A stretch of DNA of 64,000 nucleotides from Ferdinandcohnia sp036965045 (GCF_036965045.1 NZ_JBALOV010000002.1:1-64000), one strand, 5' to 3'. Numbered from the stretch's first letter, positions 24,711 through 33,464 are shown. Notes: generated by a model from the sequence alone, not told the origin. Numbers and translations: made by a program.

Positions 24711-26185
24711 CCGGGTAAAATTGAAAATCGATAAGTAATCGTAGGAATACCGTTATTATCTACCTCAATGCGCTCAACAAAGTGATGGAGTATTTCCTCC
24801 GTTACTTCATGAAGCGGTAAAAAGCTGGTAATGGTATTCCTAAGGTTTTCAATACGTCCTAAAAATTCATCATGTCGGAGTGAAGCTTCAAGCCCACTCC
24901 TTTTAATATTTAATTCATTTATCCGTTCTTGATTTTCATCAGCAACTTCTCGATATTCTTCATGGGTGATTTGTTTTTCCGCAAGCATTTCAAGGTATCG
25001 TTTCTTTTTTTCCTTTGAAAGGTTAATTTCCTCATCAATTTTGTTTAACGTTTGCTCGACTTGTTTTTGTTTCTTTTGAGATTCTGCCGCAAGGTTTTTC
25101 AAATATTCCTTATCATTTATAACCAGAGCCATGTTATTAATGTCGAGAAGGATTTTTTCCTTTAAGTCCTTTTCTATTATTGTTCTTTGTGTGCAAGCAA
25201 TTTTTCCATGACGAGCATAACTGCCGCAAATGTAGCCGGCACGATTTTGCCTATACCACATACCAGCTCCACAATCAGAACAATATAGGACATTGGTAAA
25301 TAGATGCTTTTTTACCTTCGTATAATACTTCTTGCGACTTTTCATTAGCTCTTGTACGGTATCAAAGGTTTCTCGTGAAATTATTGCCGGGTGTGTATTT
25401 CTTACAACAATTTGGTTCTCTTCTGGAATACTGTGCCTGGACTGGGAGGTGACACTTCTTGTCGTCTCCCTTCCTTGGACTAAATCACCTGTATAATGCG
25501 GATTACTTAGGATTTTTTTAATAGTTGAACCGTGCCAAAAACGACCTGCATTACTCTTCCGTGCTACCTGAGAGGGTGTTGGGTACCCCTTTTTAGAAAG
25601 AGAACGAGCAATGGAATCGAAACCCCTTCCACTTAAATATAAATCGAAAATGCTCTTAACAACTTCAGGCGTATTATCAGCTGCAAGAACAAGCTTCTTA
25701 TCAACTACCTTATATCCGTAGGGAGCATTTGAACCATGAAAATCTCCTCTTTTGGCATTTGTATTTAGAGCAGCTTTAATACGTTCAGAAGTACGCTGTG
25801 ATTCCTGTTCATAGACCCAAGCATACAAGCCGAACATATGAATATTACCCTCAAGTGAATTAATCGCATTGTCAAAGGTGATGATGTGAATGTTATGCTT
25901 TTCGGCAATATCCTTAATTTCATATGAAAGCTTACCATTCCTTGCTAGTCGAGAAAGTTCCTTTGAGAGGATGACATCGAACTTATGCTGCTTTGCGTCC
26001 TCAATCAATTGCCGCAAGTTTTCCCGCTTTTTATCTTTTGTACCTGATTCCACATCAATATAAAAACGAAACAAATCCCATCCTTTCTCCACGATTATGT
26101 TGTAAAAGAACCGCTGCTGATTATCAAGAGACGTTTTCTGCTCTTCTTTATCCGTCGATACACGAATGTATACTGCGCATTTCAA
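24707..26185 (-). CDS. Large serine recombinase (integrase) at left end of island
   Basis: This site-specific DNA recombinase has 492 residues. The resolvase domain holds the nucleophile Ser10 (YIRVST) and the LSRLARN arginine motif near 78. A recombinase domain follows (PYGYKV, YPTPSQVARKS), then the zinc-ribbon CSDCGAGMWYR...CGSYARHGKIAC near 307-330, and a long coiled coil (about 355-450). The start is a TTG at 26185 with GGAG nine bases upstream. The stop codon overlaps the rlmD stop by four bases, so it probably integrated its element there. It is clearly related to the recombinase at 37.5 kb. A 9-bp dyad covers its ribosome binding site. Confidence 0.93.
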   Translation of the reverse strand: MKCAVYIRVSTDKEEQKTSLDNQQRFFYNIIVEKGWDLFRFYIDVESGTKDKKRENLRQLIEDAKQHKFDVILSKELSRLARNGKLSYEIKDIAEKHNIHIITFDNAINSLEGNIHMFGLYAWVYEQESQRTSERIKAALNTNAKRGDFHGSNAPYGYKVVDKKLVLAADNTPEVVKSIFDLYLSGRGFDSIARSLSKKGYPTPSQVARKSNAGRFWHGSTIKKILSNPHYTGDLVQGRETTRSVTSQSRHSIPEENQIVVRNTHPAIISRETFDTVQELMKSRKKYYTKVKKHLFTNVLYCSDCGAGMWYRQNRAGYICGSYARHGKIACTQRTIIEKDLKEKILLDINNMALVINDKEYLKNLAAESQKKQKQVEQTLNKIDEEINLSKEKKKRYLEMLAEKQITHEEYREVADENQERINELNIKRSGLEASLRHDEFLGRIENLRNTITSFLPLHEVTEEILHHFVERIEVDNNGIPTITYRFSILPG

Positions 26186-26186
26186 T

Positions 26187-26217
26187 CATCTCAACTCCAA
26201 TATAAAATGTTGAGATG
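26187..26217 (-). promoter_or_regulatory. Inverted repeat over recombinase start region
   Basis: CATCTCAAC (26187-26195) and GTTGAGATG (26209-26217) are perfect 9-bp arms 13 bp apart, immediately upstream of the TTG at 26185 and including the ribosome binding region. It could be a repressor operator or an RNA hairpin limiting translation. Confidence 0.5.
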
Positions 26218-26313
26218 TAGTAATGTTTACCTGGGTACTAATATTGTCATTTTTTATGTAAATAAAACATGTCGGTTATTGAGGATGCGCTAAGTTGAAA
26301 AATATCCACATAA

Positions 26314-26344
26314 TAAGACCAACTTATTATTTCAAGTTGGTCTT
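26314..26344 (-). terminator. Hairpin at end of the defence operon
   Basis: Perfect 11-bp stem AAGACCAACTT / AAGTTGGTCTT beyond the 42-residue ORF. The T tract on the minus strand is weak, so termination is probable but not certain. Confidence 0.6.
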
Positions 26345-26419
26345 TATGGATTGTCCCAATTGATGGAGTAAAAACATTATCTTATCTGATGTTCAGCCAG
26401 TAGAGGCATTTAATAATCA

Positions 26420-26548
26420 TTAACCATTATTATTCTTTTTTTTGTTTGCTGGCAAAATTGGTGGCTTTGCTGGTGGTCTTTGAGTACCTTCAGAGAAATG
26501 ATGTTTCGTAGCATTTTGGCTTTGTTTACTTTCTTTTTCTTTACTCAT
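26420..26548 (-). CDS. Small basic proline-rich protein (42 aa) ending the SIR2-HerA operon
   Basis: The ATG at 26548 overlaps the end of the upstream membrane protein gene by eight bases, with GAGGT at proper distance, so it is probably translated by coupling. The product is hydrophilic, Lys/Asn/Gln-rich with a central RPPAKPPILP segment. No family is recognised. It is the last gene before a hairpin. A role with the defence operon is an inference from position only. Confidence 0.6.
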   Translation of the reverse strand: MSKEKESKQSQNATKHHFSEGTQRPPAKPPILPANKKKNNNG

Positions 26549-27353
26549 TTATATCTACCTCTTCTACTTGATTATTATTAATAGAGTCTATTAATTCATA
26601 CAAAGCTGATTGGTCAATTTCATTAATTACTATTTTAGCTTCTATGTCAAAAAAACGACGTAGTATTGGGAGGGTTTTACCTTCAAGTAAACCATCTTCT
26701 TCAGTTAATTCCTTAAACCCTTTAATAAATTCTTCCCATGAATCCGTCTCCTCAATAATAAGTTGAAATTTCGAACTAGAAGATGCAGGTGCATAAGTAA
26801 TGGAACCATAGAATTTGTCATTTGGAGCATCTATAAAATATATTTCTGCTACTAAGGGATATTCGCCGTCATTATTAGCAATTTGCGAACTGTGATGTAA
26901 ACTAAAAAACTTATGGAATGCTGATGTATCATCCGATAACTTAGCAAAGTTTCTTCGTTTTCTCAATGAATTAATAAATTTAAGGAAATATTTGTAAACA
27001 TATCCAGATGAAAAAGATACTAAGAAGCAAGACACAACGATTGTAATAATAAAATAAAAGACAAATACAAAACTTTCAATGTTTTTCATTAAATCCTTAA
27101 CATTGACTACTAAATTTATTCCAAGCTTAGAAAAGTTGATATCAACGCTCTTAAGAAATAAATCTGTAAGCAAATATAGTAAATCAAAAAAAACAACACT
27201 AAGTATGACTGATGGAACCCATAGTATAGCTGATAATGCTAGTAACTCCGTTTGTTCCTTTTTTTCATTATTGCTTATACCTAATTTTTGCATAAGTATA
27301 TAAGTAAGTATTCCAGGTATTCCAAGAACAATAAAACCAAATAAATTATCCAT
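26541..27353 (-). CDS. Membrane protein in SIR2-HerA operon
   Basis: The 270-residue protein has three to four hydrophobic segments in its first half (about residues 5-24, 42-65, 96-120). A C-terminal cytoplasmic region of about 130 residues contains a beta-rich stretch (EYPLVAEIYFIDAPNDKFYG). The N-terminal LGIPGILTYILMQ recalls DUF6338-type membrane proteins, but I am not sure. The ATG at 27353 is selected with GGAG upstream; a TTG five codons earlier is possible. It follows herA by 28 bases. It is not part of the minimal SIR2-HerA system described so far, so it is a candidate accessory factor. Confidence 0.75.
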   Translation of the reverse strand: MDNLFGFIVLGIPGILTYILMQKLGISNNEKKEQTELLALSAILWVPSVILSVVFFDLLYLLTDLFLKSVDINFSKLGINLVVNVKDLMKNIESFVFVFYFIITIVVSCFLVSFSSGYVYKYFLKFINSLRKRRNFAKLSDDTSAFHKFFSLHHSSQIANNDGEYPLVAEIYFIDAPNDKFYGSITYAPASSSSKFQLIIEETDSWEEFIKGFKELTEEDGLLEGKTLPILRRFFDIEAKIVINEIDQSALYELIDSINNNQVEEVDINE

Positions 27354-27381
27354 TAATTGAAACTCCAATTGTTTAAGTATT

Positions 27382-28974
27382 CTACATCTGCACCAACCAA
27401 GAACCTATTACTTGAGGGTCTTCACTTCTAGGAACTGGAGATGCAGTAGCTATTTTTACGATATCTGTATAACCAAAAGCCTCACCAAATACAATAGCGT
27501 ATTGTTTTTCTAAGCCAGGGACAAATTTTATTAGCTCCTGATTATTGCTTGTTAAGTTTCGGTTAATAAATTCTATATCCATTTTGTTTGTTATCCTATG
27601 GACAATGAATGAATTTAATTGAGAAATAATAGATTTCGTTAACTCGGATGGTCTTTGACTTGAAATGATTAAACTAATGCCAAATTTCCTTCCTTCACGA
27701 GCTAACCGCTCTATGTAGTAGGTTCCTAATTTAAATTCATCTTTTTCTTCTTCATTAATATAGCGGTGAGCTTCTTCAAAAAGTATTACTATACTGTTAA
27801 TGGTTTGTGTTCTCCTATTATTCACTGCCCACTCATACACTAATTTCGAAAATAAAAACATCACAACATCAAGCTCATCTTTTTCGAAATCAGCTTCAAT
27901 TAAAATAATTTCTTCATCGGATTCCATTATTTCTTCGATTGTATTGCTAGTCCCATCTTTCCATTCAATAATAGAAAAAATTCTTTGGTCATCAGAGATT
28001 GTCTGAATTCTATTTAGCATGGTAGAGCACCAATTAAACCACTGGCTAGCCTTAAAGTTATCAAATTCTCCAGTATCATTTCCATCTCTATCTTTCTTCT
28101 TGGCAGTATTCCAAAGATATCTGTTAATTTCTTGATGGAGGTCGGAAAATAAAAACTTGCGCTGCCCTACTGAATCACTCTTGCTTCTGAGTGATTTGAT
28201 ACAATTTTTTAGTATAGGTGCTTGTACACCTAGGCTTGCTCCGAGAAATCGAAAATACTCAGTAAAACTCAAATGGTAGTGTGGTAAATTAAGTTCCTCT
28301 TTTCTAATTTTCTTTACAGAAAAATCTGTCCCCTGAAATGCCTGTTCATATTCATCATTTGAATCAAAAATAATTACTTTAGGTTTTGCCTCTACTTTGT
28401 TTCCTTCTCTATCAGTTAGTCTTCTTTTCAACCCCTGAATAACAGAAGCTACTGTACAGCTTTTCCCAGTACCTGTATTCCCGAACACCCCCATATGTTT
28501 ACCGAAAAGGATATCTGGATTTGCTGAAATATTCATTTGATTATCTTCATAGCTAATCCCAATCTGTAATTGATATTTGGAGTTCACACGGACAACAGAT
28601 TGATACATAAGTCGATTTATTGAAAACACTTCGCTCCCGATTATAGGAAATGTGTTTATTCCGGAATCGAAACTATGTAAAAAGTCGTCATAGATTCCAA
28701 CAAAAGTAGCTTCTAATATAAATGAATCTTGGTGTTGAATGAAGATGTCTTCCTGATTCAGTGTGTTTTTATCAAAAATTTTTGTTATCCTAGCAACAAT
28801 CTTCTTACCATTAGGTAAAACGCTATAAATCATCTTATTTATTGAAACAACGTAATCGTTTATACCGTACTTTAAAACTAGTTTATTAGCGACATCATTC
28901 TCCATTATTTCAATGTGAATGGTTAATCCTTCTATTTTGATTATTTTTCCAATTTTTACATCTCCATCATACAT
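27382..28974 (-). CDS. herA: HerA-type DNA translocase/helicase of antiphage system
   Basis: This 530-residue hexameric HerA/FtsK-superfamily ATPase has an N-terminal HAS-barrel-like region (residues 1-130). The Walker A GNTGTGKSCT is near 168, Walker B IVILFEEAHRY near 393, and a sensor/arginine segment SLIISSQRPSELTKS follows. The start ATG at 28974 overlaps the SIR2 gene end by eight bases, so the two are translationally coupled. SIR2 beside HerA is the two-gene SIR2-HerA (Nezha) antiphage system, in which HerA assembles with and controls an NAD-consuming SIR2 effector. The function is from that literature, not seen directly here. Confidence 0.9.
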   Translation of the reverse strand: MYDGDVKIGKIIKIEGLTIHIEIMENDVANKLVLKYGINDYVVSINKMIYSVLPNGKKIVARITKIFDKNTLNQEDIFIQHQDSFILEATFVGIYDDFLHSFDSGINTFPIIGSEVFSINRLMYQSVVRVNSKYQLQIGISYEDNQMNISANPDILFGKHMGVFGNTGTGKSCTVASVIQGLKRRLTDREGNKVEAKPKVIIFDSNDEYEQAFQGTDFSVKKIRKEELNLPHYHLSFTEYFRFLGASLGVQAPILKNCIKSLRSKSDSVGQRKFLFSDLHQEINRYLWNTAKKKDRDGNDTGEFDNFKASQWFNWCSTMLNRIQTISDDQRIFSIIEWKDGTSNTIEEIMESDEEIILIEADFEKDELDVVMFLFSKLVYEWAVNNRRTQTINSIVILFEEAHRYINEEEKDEFKLGTYYIERLAREGRKFGISLIISSQRPSELTKSIISQLNSFIVHRITNKMDIEFINRNLTSNNQELIKFVPGLEKQYAIVFGEAFGYTDIVKIATASPVPRSEDPQVIGSWLVQM

Positions 28975-30361
28975 AGCTAACCATCTCACTTTTTAATCTC
29001 TTAAGTGTTTCAAGAATTACCTTATCCGAATTATCAACATTTGGATAAGGAACTAAATAACTCGTAATATATTGAAAGTCCCCTAAGAAATTACCAAAGA
29101 AAATCGTTATTCTAGAATCTTCTTGGCTTCTTTCGATTAATCCCTTAAGAAACGGAGATATGTTCTCATCTGATTTTGTTGAATAAGAAAAAATAATTAG
29201 ATTGAAGTCAGGGTTAGATAAAGCATTTGTAATAATATCATTGACATGTTCATCCAGAAAACTGTATCCCATTACTAACAATGTAGAGTTTGGCTTATTA
29301 CAAAATTCAATAAATTGCCTGAACATTTCACTATATGGTAAATCTAGTGAATATGTTTTTTTGGATTGTACTGGATAAATTATACAATCAGGGATAGTGA
29401 TGTCGTTAACTTCCTCAGATAGTTTATTAAAATTATATTGTGTTTCAGATATACCATAAGGGGGCTTGTCATTATCGAATATCCAGGATAAGGAACCATG
29501 CAATTTAAATAAATTTATCCCTTTTGTAAAAGATTTTCCCCCGTCAGAATATTGAAGATGTGTATCCAAATGAAATGAAGCAGGGTTAAAAGACCGATAG
29601 TGAAAACCTACAAACCCATTATTCACATGGATTCCCAGCTCTTCCGCAGTTTTTTCAATTAATAAATCATAATTTAGAGTGAATAAATTGACTTTTTTTA
29701 TTTTTGAACCTCTTGACACTAGTTTTTTTAAAAATGTTTTATGAAGGTGATTAATCTTATAATCGACTGTTAGAACAAAGTTTTTAATAAAAACTCTTTT
29801 AAAATTTTCCACTAATGTATCTAGTTGATTATTGATTGTAGTATCTTGAAGTACATTTTGATAGTATGATAGCATTTCATACAGTGCATCTAATGCTTGT
29901 TCGGGGCGCTTCTTTGCTAAAGTATGTATTACAGTTTCTAGTTCACTTTGATTGTTGACTGGCTCTGTAAATTTAAATCCTTCCAAAAGTAAACTATGTT
30001 CATTTTTTTCATTTGTATTTATTGCCTTTGAACCGGCATATAATGAACAACCATTACTCATCAGTACATGCAAATTTTCGCTTTGAAGGTATTTATTTAA
30101 AATATCGTTTCTAATAATTTGTGTTTTTTTCTTAAGTAATTCTCTTATTTTTTCTATAACTTTGTCATCTGTGTTGATGGGTCTTTCTTTAAAAAAGTCA
30201 CGATAGAAGTAGCCCTGAATAATATCTACTAAATATTTATGAAACCCATTGTATTCTTCCTCGGAAATCTGTTCTAATTGCTCTTTCTTAAAAAACTCAA
30301 GAATTTCTTCCTTTTCAAACTTAATCGAATGGTTAATTTGGTTAAATATATATTCGTGCAT
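28967..30361 (-). CDS. SIR2-domain NADase effector of antiphage system
   Basis: The 464-residue SIR2-like protein carries the Rossmann-type motif MSNGCSLYAGS near residue 100, the catalytic Asn in FTLNYDLL near 228, the catalytic His in FKLHGSLSW near 287, and GYSFLDEHVNDII near 364. These are the usual features of defence-type SIR2 NADases, which degrade NAD+ on infection and stop phage growth. About 95 N-terminal residues precede the SIR2 fold. AAGGAGG precedes the ATG at 30361. Its neighbour herA overlaps it, and a 106-residue unknown protein gene lies 12 bases upstream, placing it in a longer operon. Confidence 0.9.
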   Translation of the reverse strand: MHEYIFNQINHSIKFEKEEILEFFKKEQLEQISEEEYNGFHKYLVDIIQGYFYRDFFKERPINTDDKVIEKIRELLKKKTQIIRNDILNKYLQSENLHVLMSNGCSLYAGSKAINTNEKNEHSLLLEGFKFTEPVNNQSELETVIHTLAKKRPEQALDALYEMLSYYQNVLQDTTINNQLDTLVENFKRVFIKNFVLTVDYKINHLHKTFLKKLVSRGSKIKKVNLFTLNYDLLIEKTAEELGIHVNNGFVGFHYRSFNPASFHLDTHLQYSDGGKSFTKGINLFKLHGSLSWIFDNDKPPYGISETQYNFNKLSEEVNDITIPDCIIYPVQSKKTYSLDLPYSEMFRQFIEFCNKPNSTLLVMGYSFLDEHVNDIITNALSNPDFNLIIFSYSTKSDENISPFLKGLIERSQEDSRITIFFGNFLGDFQYITSYLVPYPNVDNSDKVILETLKRLKSEMVSYV

Positions 30362-30373
30362 TACTAAGCCTCC

Positions 30374-30694
30374 TTATTGTGCTCTAATAAATATTTTGTA
30401 TTTTCCGTCGTTGAATGCATATCCCTCATTAATTAATATCGGCACAACATATGACGCTATCGCTGTTTTTGTAACATTCGCCATCAACCATTCACCTAAG
30501 CTATTTTTCGGAGGATTGGCTCTAGAAGCACCAATCGCCAATGTATGTCCATCAAACTTTTCGAGAAGTGTAGAATAATGACTGCCGGCTACTTTTACCT
30601 TCCAACCATCTCCAAAATAAATAGTAGTGCCTTCCTTTATTGAACCTTCATAATTGAATGGCTTTTGTTTTACTAAGGTACATAGTTCTTTCAT
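30374..30694 (-). CDS. Hypothetical protein (106 aa) upstream of SIR2
   Basis: A soluble protein of unrecognised family. It has no membrane segment and a mixed alpha/beta composition with a central GASRANPPKNSLGEWL stretch and a late NEGYAFNDGKYKIFI. GGGGTGA precedes the ATG at 30694. Only 12 bases separate its stop from the SIR2 start, and 31 bases separate it from the CoiA-like gene upstream, so the three are probably cotranscribed. A defence-related role is suggested only by this arrangement. Confidence 0.75.
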   Translation of the reverse strand: MKELCTLVKQKPFNYEGSIKEGTTIYFGDGWKVKVAGSHYSTLLEKFDGHTLAIGASRANPPKNSLGEWLMANVTKTAIASYVVPILINEGYAFNDGKYKIFIRAQ

Positions 30695-30725
30695 TGGTAT
30701 TCACCCCGTCAATTTAGAGACCTCT

Positions 30726-32084
30726 TTATTTGTTTCGGGTCGAAATGAAATTTTGCAGAACTGTTCTTAATTCACCAAATGTTTTACATTCATGCTTCAC
30801 AAACAAATCCCAGACAACATCTGAATTTTTGTAACCAATCACGGGCATGAACGTGGTCCATAATTCCATTTGTTGTGACTGGGTTAAACCGATTCGTTTT
30901 TTTAGAAGCAACTTAAGGCTATCATAAGAAGATACTCTCATTGTTTCTTGGTTACTGTTTAATTTTTGCTCAGATATTTGCTTTAGGATTTTTCGGCGCT
31001 GCTCCTCTTGTTCCAACCTTTGCTGCATCAATTGCTGCTTTTTAAACTCCTCTTGCTCCAACCTTTGCTGCATTAATTTTTGCCGTTTTTCTTCCTCTTG
31101 CTGCTGCCGTTCTTTTTCAATTCTTTGTTGCTCATAAAAATCGAATTGTAGCTGCTTGAATTTTTGAATAAATTCATTTTGGTACTGAGCTTCTAGTGTG
31201 GGGTTGCTCAAAAGGAATTCATTTTTTATTAGAACCGCATCAGAAAATGGAATTTCATATCCATCCCCTAGAAGGAATGCCCGGTAAGGCTTTATAAGAC
31301 GGTCTTTTAAGAACCGTTGGACTTTGACTACAATTCTGTCTTCGTTAGAATAAATGTAATACATGCTTCGAACATCAATTGCAATGTTTTCCGTTGATAC
31401 AGGATAATTAAAATATTTAAAAAACATTGTGTCCTTCATAAGGGAAGCAAGTAAAGAATCCCATTCTCTATCTTGATTTGTTTTTGCCGCAATTGTTAAT
31501 TCCGCATCCCATAACACTATGGAATTTTTTTCTCTTTCAATTGCTTGTTCCTTCTTTTCTACAAACCAAATAGGTTCCATACCTTGTTCCAGAAAGTATT
31601 GATGCCTTTTACTGATTGTATTTGAAAGTTTATTATCAACTAACGAATTTACGTTGGTAATCACTGAAAGTGCAAATTCCCTATCGGCAACCTTTACCCA
31701 AATATCCGGAAATTCTTTCAAGTCAGGTTTTGCCCTGAAGCCATAGTCGACCTTTATCATTTTATTATTCTTAGCCTGATTCGATATTTCATCATGGAGA
31801 ATAGCTTGTATTGCATTATGGATTTTTGTTTCCCTTTCAATCTGCCTACTATACCTTTTCTCTGCCTGGTCTATTTTTCTGGATTCTTCACAAGCCTCTG
31901 AATGCTGATGTGAAAAATATATTCCTTTCGTATCGCCATATTTGACTATTAGTTTGGCTTTACAATGGGGGCATTGGAAAAGGTCTTTATCAGCTAACTT
32001 CTTAAAATTATTCACTTCTTCTTTGGTTGTAGAATATGGAAGCCTATATAATTCGTTATCAATTACATGCAGCGCCTCTCTCAA
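30726..32084 (-). CDS. CoiA-like protein with zinc-finger, nuclease-like region and coiled coil
   Basis: The 452-residue protein begins with a CoiA-type zinc motif FQCPHCKAKLIVK followed by a histidine-containing IYFSHQHSEAC (residues about 36-64). A restriction-nuclease-like region follows (DYGFRAKPDLKEF...VKVADREFALSV, about 117-142). CoiA proteins act in recombination of incoming single-stranded DNA, but distant relatives occur in accessory islands. Residues about 320-385 form a Gln/Glu-rich coiled coil with an internal duplication (LMQQRLEQEE), visible also as a DNA direct repeat. The TTG start at 32084 follows GAGGTGAA. It heads the operon that leads into SIR2-HerA. Confidence 0.72.
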   Translation of the reverse strand: MREALHVIDNELYRLPYSTTKEEVNNFKKLADKDLFQCPHCKAKLIVKYGDTKGIYFSHQHSEACEESRKIDQAEKRYSRQIERETKIHNAIQAILHDEISNQAKNNKMIKVDYGFRAKPDLKEFPDIWVKVADREFALSVITNVNSLVDNKLSNTISKRHQYFLEQGMEPIWFVEKKEQAIEREKNSIVLWDAELTIAAKTNQDREWDSLLASLMKDTMFFKYFNYPVSTENIAIDVRSMYYIYSNEDRIVVKVQRFLKDRLIKPYRAFLLGDGYEIPFSDAVLIKNEFLLSNPTLEAQYQNEFIQKFKQLQFDFYEQQRIEKERQQQEEEKRQKLMQQRLEQEEFKKQQLMQQRLEQEEQRRKILKQISEQKLNSNQETMRVSSYDSLKLLLKKRIGLTQSQQMELWTTFMPVIGYKNSDVVWDLFVKHECKTFGELRTVLQNFISTRNK

Positions 32085-32165
32085 GAATCTTCACCTCTGT
32101 TGTATTCTATTTAATAGATGTTCCAATTTTAGAAGAGAGTACAATGAATGACTCCCTTTTTTAAT

Positions 32166-32417
32166 TTATTTTTCTTCCAACCAATTTTTGAAGGCATCAA
32201 GGTCTATGCCTTTTTCTTTAATAACTCTCATAACCTCTGCCATTTTCATTTCATTAAGTTGATTGCTGTCTAGTAGCAAACGTTCATCAAAATAAATTTC
32301 TGCTTCTCCCTTAGATTCCATTTTCTTGATAGTCTGATATACCTTATCCACGCAACGAATTTTGAATACTTTTCCTGATTTCAAATTACGGTATATAATT
32401 CTACGCTTATCTTCCAT
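32166..32417 (-). CDS. Hypothetical protein (83 aa)
   Basis: A small charged protein with an N-terminal beta-rich part (RIIYRNLKSGKVFKIRCVDKVY) and a helical acidic C-terminus (VIKEKGIDLDAFKNWLEEK). The family is not recognised. AAAGGATT precedes the ATG at 32417. It lies between the CoiA-like gene and a DUF7662-like gene on the same strand, about 80 bases from each, so it may share their transcript. No function can be proposed. Confidence 0.7.
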   Translation of the reverse strand: MEDKRRIIYRNLKSGKVFKIRCVDKVYQTIKKMESKGEAEIYFDERLLLDSNQLNEMKMAEVMRVIKEKGIDLDAFKNWLEEK

Positions 32418-32484
32418 TTTGATAATCCTTTCTTTTATTTGTTCCAGATGTATCTCTATACAACTATTAAATTAAGAAAGGAAT

Positions 32485-32730
32485 CTATCTAATGAACGTT
32501 ATTTTCCTTTCTTGTGGATTAGGCTTGATAGTCTTCCATCCTGCGCTCATCCATGCTCTTGCTTGAGAATGAGTATTATCGTTTCGCCAATACGCGTCAT
32601 AAACAAATGCAGATTCAGGCAGTTTATTTCCTAGAATCGTTTCGAGTTCTTCAAAAGTAAGCGTTATTTGAGAAATTTCTTTTTTAGCATTTAAAAAATC
32701 AAATAATATAGACCAATTAACCCTGGACAA
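32485..32730 (-). CDS. DUF7662-like small protein
   Basis: The 81-residue protein contains LTFEELETILGNKLPESA, followed by YWRNDNTHSQARAWMSAGWKT. This resembles DUF7662, a small domain common next to restriction and defence genes and in fusions to nucleases. The TTG start at 32730 is set by GGAAGGA upstream; no ATG fits. It is the first gene of the leftward-reading set. Its exact role is unknown. DNA or protein binding is plausible but not shown. Confidence 0.68.
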   Translation of the reverse strand: MSRVNWSILFDFLNAKKEISQITLTFEELETILGNKLPESAFVYDAYWRNDNTHSQARAWMSAGWKTIKPNPQERKITFIR

Positions 32731-32911
32731 TAGATTCCTTCCTTTCCTTTTACAATGATTCCCTTTTTTACAAGAATCTTATATTAAGAGAGGAATGTCA
32801 ATCCTACATGAAACGAAAAAACAACAATTATAGCAAATTATTATTGGGCTTTGTTTAACTTTTTATAAAAGTCACATTGGTAAAAATTAATCATAAAGGC
32901 GAATGAAAAAA

Positions 32912-33135
32912 GTTCGATTTTCCGTCCATTTTAAAGACGAACCCTATAAAATGACGATACAAAGTTGATAAACAAGGTAAATGGACAACCTTTTGATGAT
33001 TAAAGCAAATCTCAATTAAAAAGTAAAAAGCGATATTATAGCAAATTAGCTTTCTCTTTTGTAGGAAATTCGAGAAAACTTTTGCTCAAAAAAATTATTT
33101 TTGATTTTTAAAAAATAATTTCGATTTTCCATCCA
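32912..33135 (+). repeat. Two direct copies of motif GTTCGATTTTCCRTCCA
   Basis: Copies at 32912-32928 and 33120-33135 (first G changed) are each followed by TTTTAA and, about 20 bp later, by TGACRATAC. Opposite-orientation copies lie downstream of the recombinase operon at 37126-37171. The interval 32731-33224 otherwise contains no gene. These may be recombinase binding sites or operators. Confidence 0.6.
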
Positions 33136-33224
33136 TTTTAATTTTCAATTTTGTATTATGACAATACCAAGTTTGGAAAACAAATTGACTAGTCAAAAAA
33201 ACAACTAGATTGGAGTGAACAACC

Positions 33225-33305
33225 ATGAAAAAGCAAATCAAAGGTCCCGTTCAAAGGATTAGAAATAGTAACAACAGAAAAATTGAATCATTACATAAAA
33301 GATAA
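33225..33305 (+). CDS. Micro-ORF 1 of recombinase operon (26 aa)
   Basis: ATG at 33225 with GGAGTGA at good spacing opens a 26-codon basic frame (MKKQIKGPVQRIRNS start). It is the first of a train of short frames leading to the recombinase genes. No family recognised. It may be a true peptide, a leader peptide, or a DNA-binding accessory. Confidence 0.5.
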   Translation: MKKQIKGPVQRIRNSNNRKIESLHKR

Positions 33306-33323
33306 AACAAGGAGTGAAAAGAA

Positions 33324-33464
33324 ATGGATAGCCGCATCAGCTTCTTATATAGCCGACGAAAGGAAATCGAAGAGGCAAGCTCCAAAAATAACGTGTCTCC
33401 CGAATTGCTAAAAAGGTTTTGGAATTTAGGTTCCAAGTGGGATGGTGAAAAACAACATGAGTAA
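33324..33464 (+). CDS. Micro-ORF 2 of recombinase operon (46 aa)
   Basis: ATG at 33324 follows AAGGAGTGAAAAG at ideal distance. The helical, charged 46-residue product (RISFLYSRRKEIEEASSKN, then FWNLGSKWDG) loosely recalls Spo0E-like phosphatases in size and S-x-x-D spacing, but the match is too weak to call. Its end overlaps micro-ORF 3 by eight bases. Confidence 0.6.
   Translation: MDSRISFLYSRRKEIEEASSKNNVSPELLKRFWNLGSKWDGEKQHE

Noticed and set aside
33324..33464. Spo0E-like aspartyl-phosphate phosphatase
   Set aside because: Size and an S-x-x-D spacing are similar, but the helical signature does not convincingly match, so it is left as unknown.
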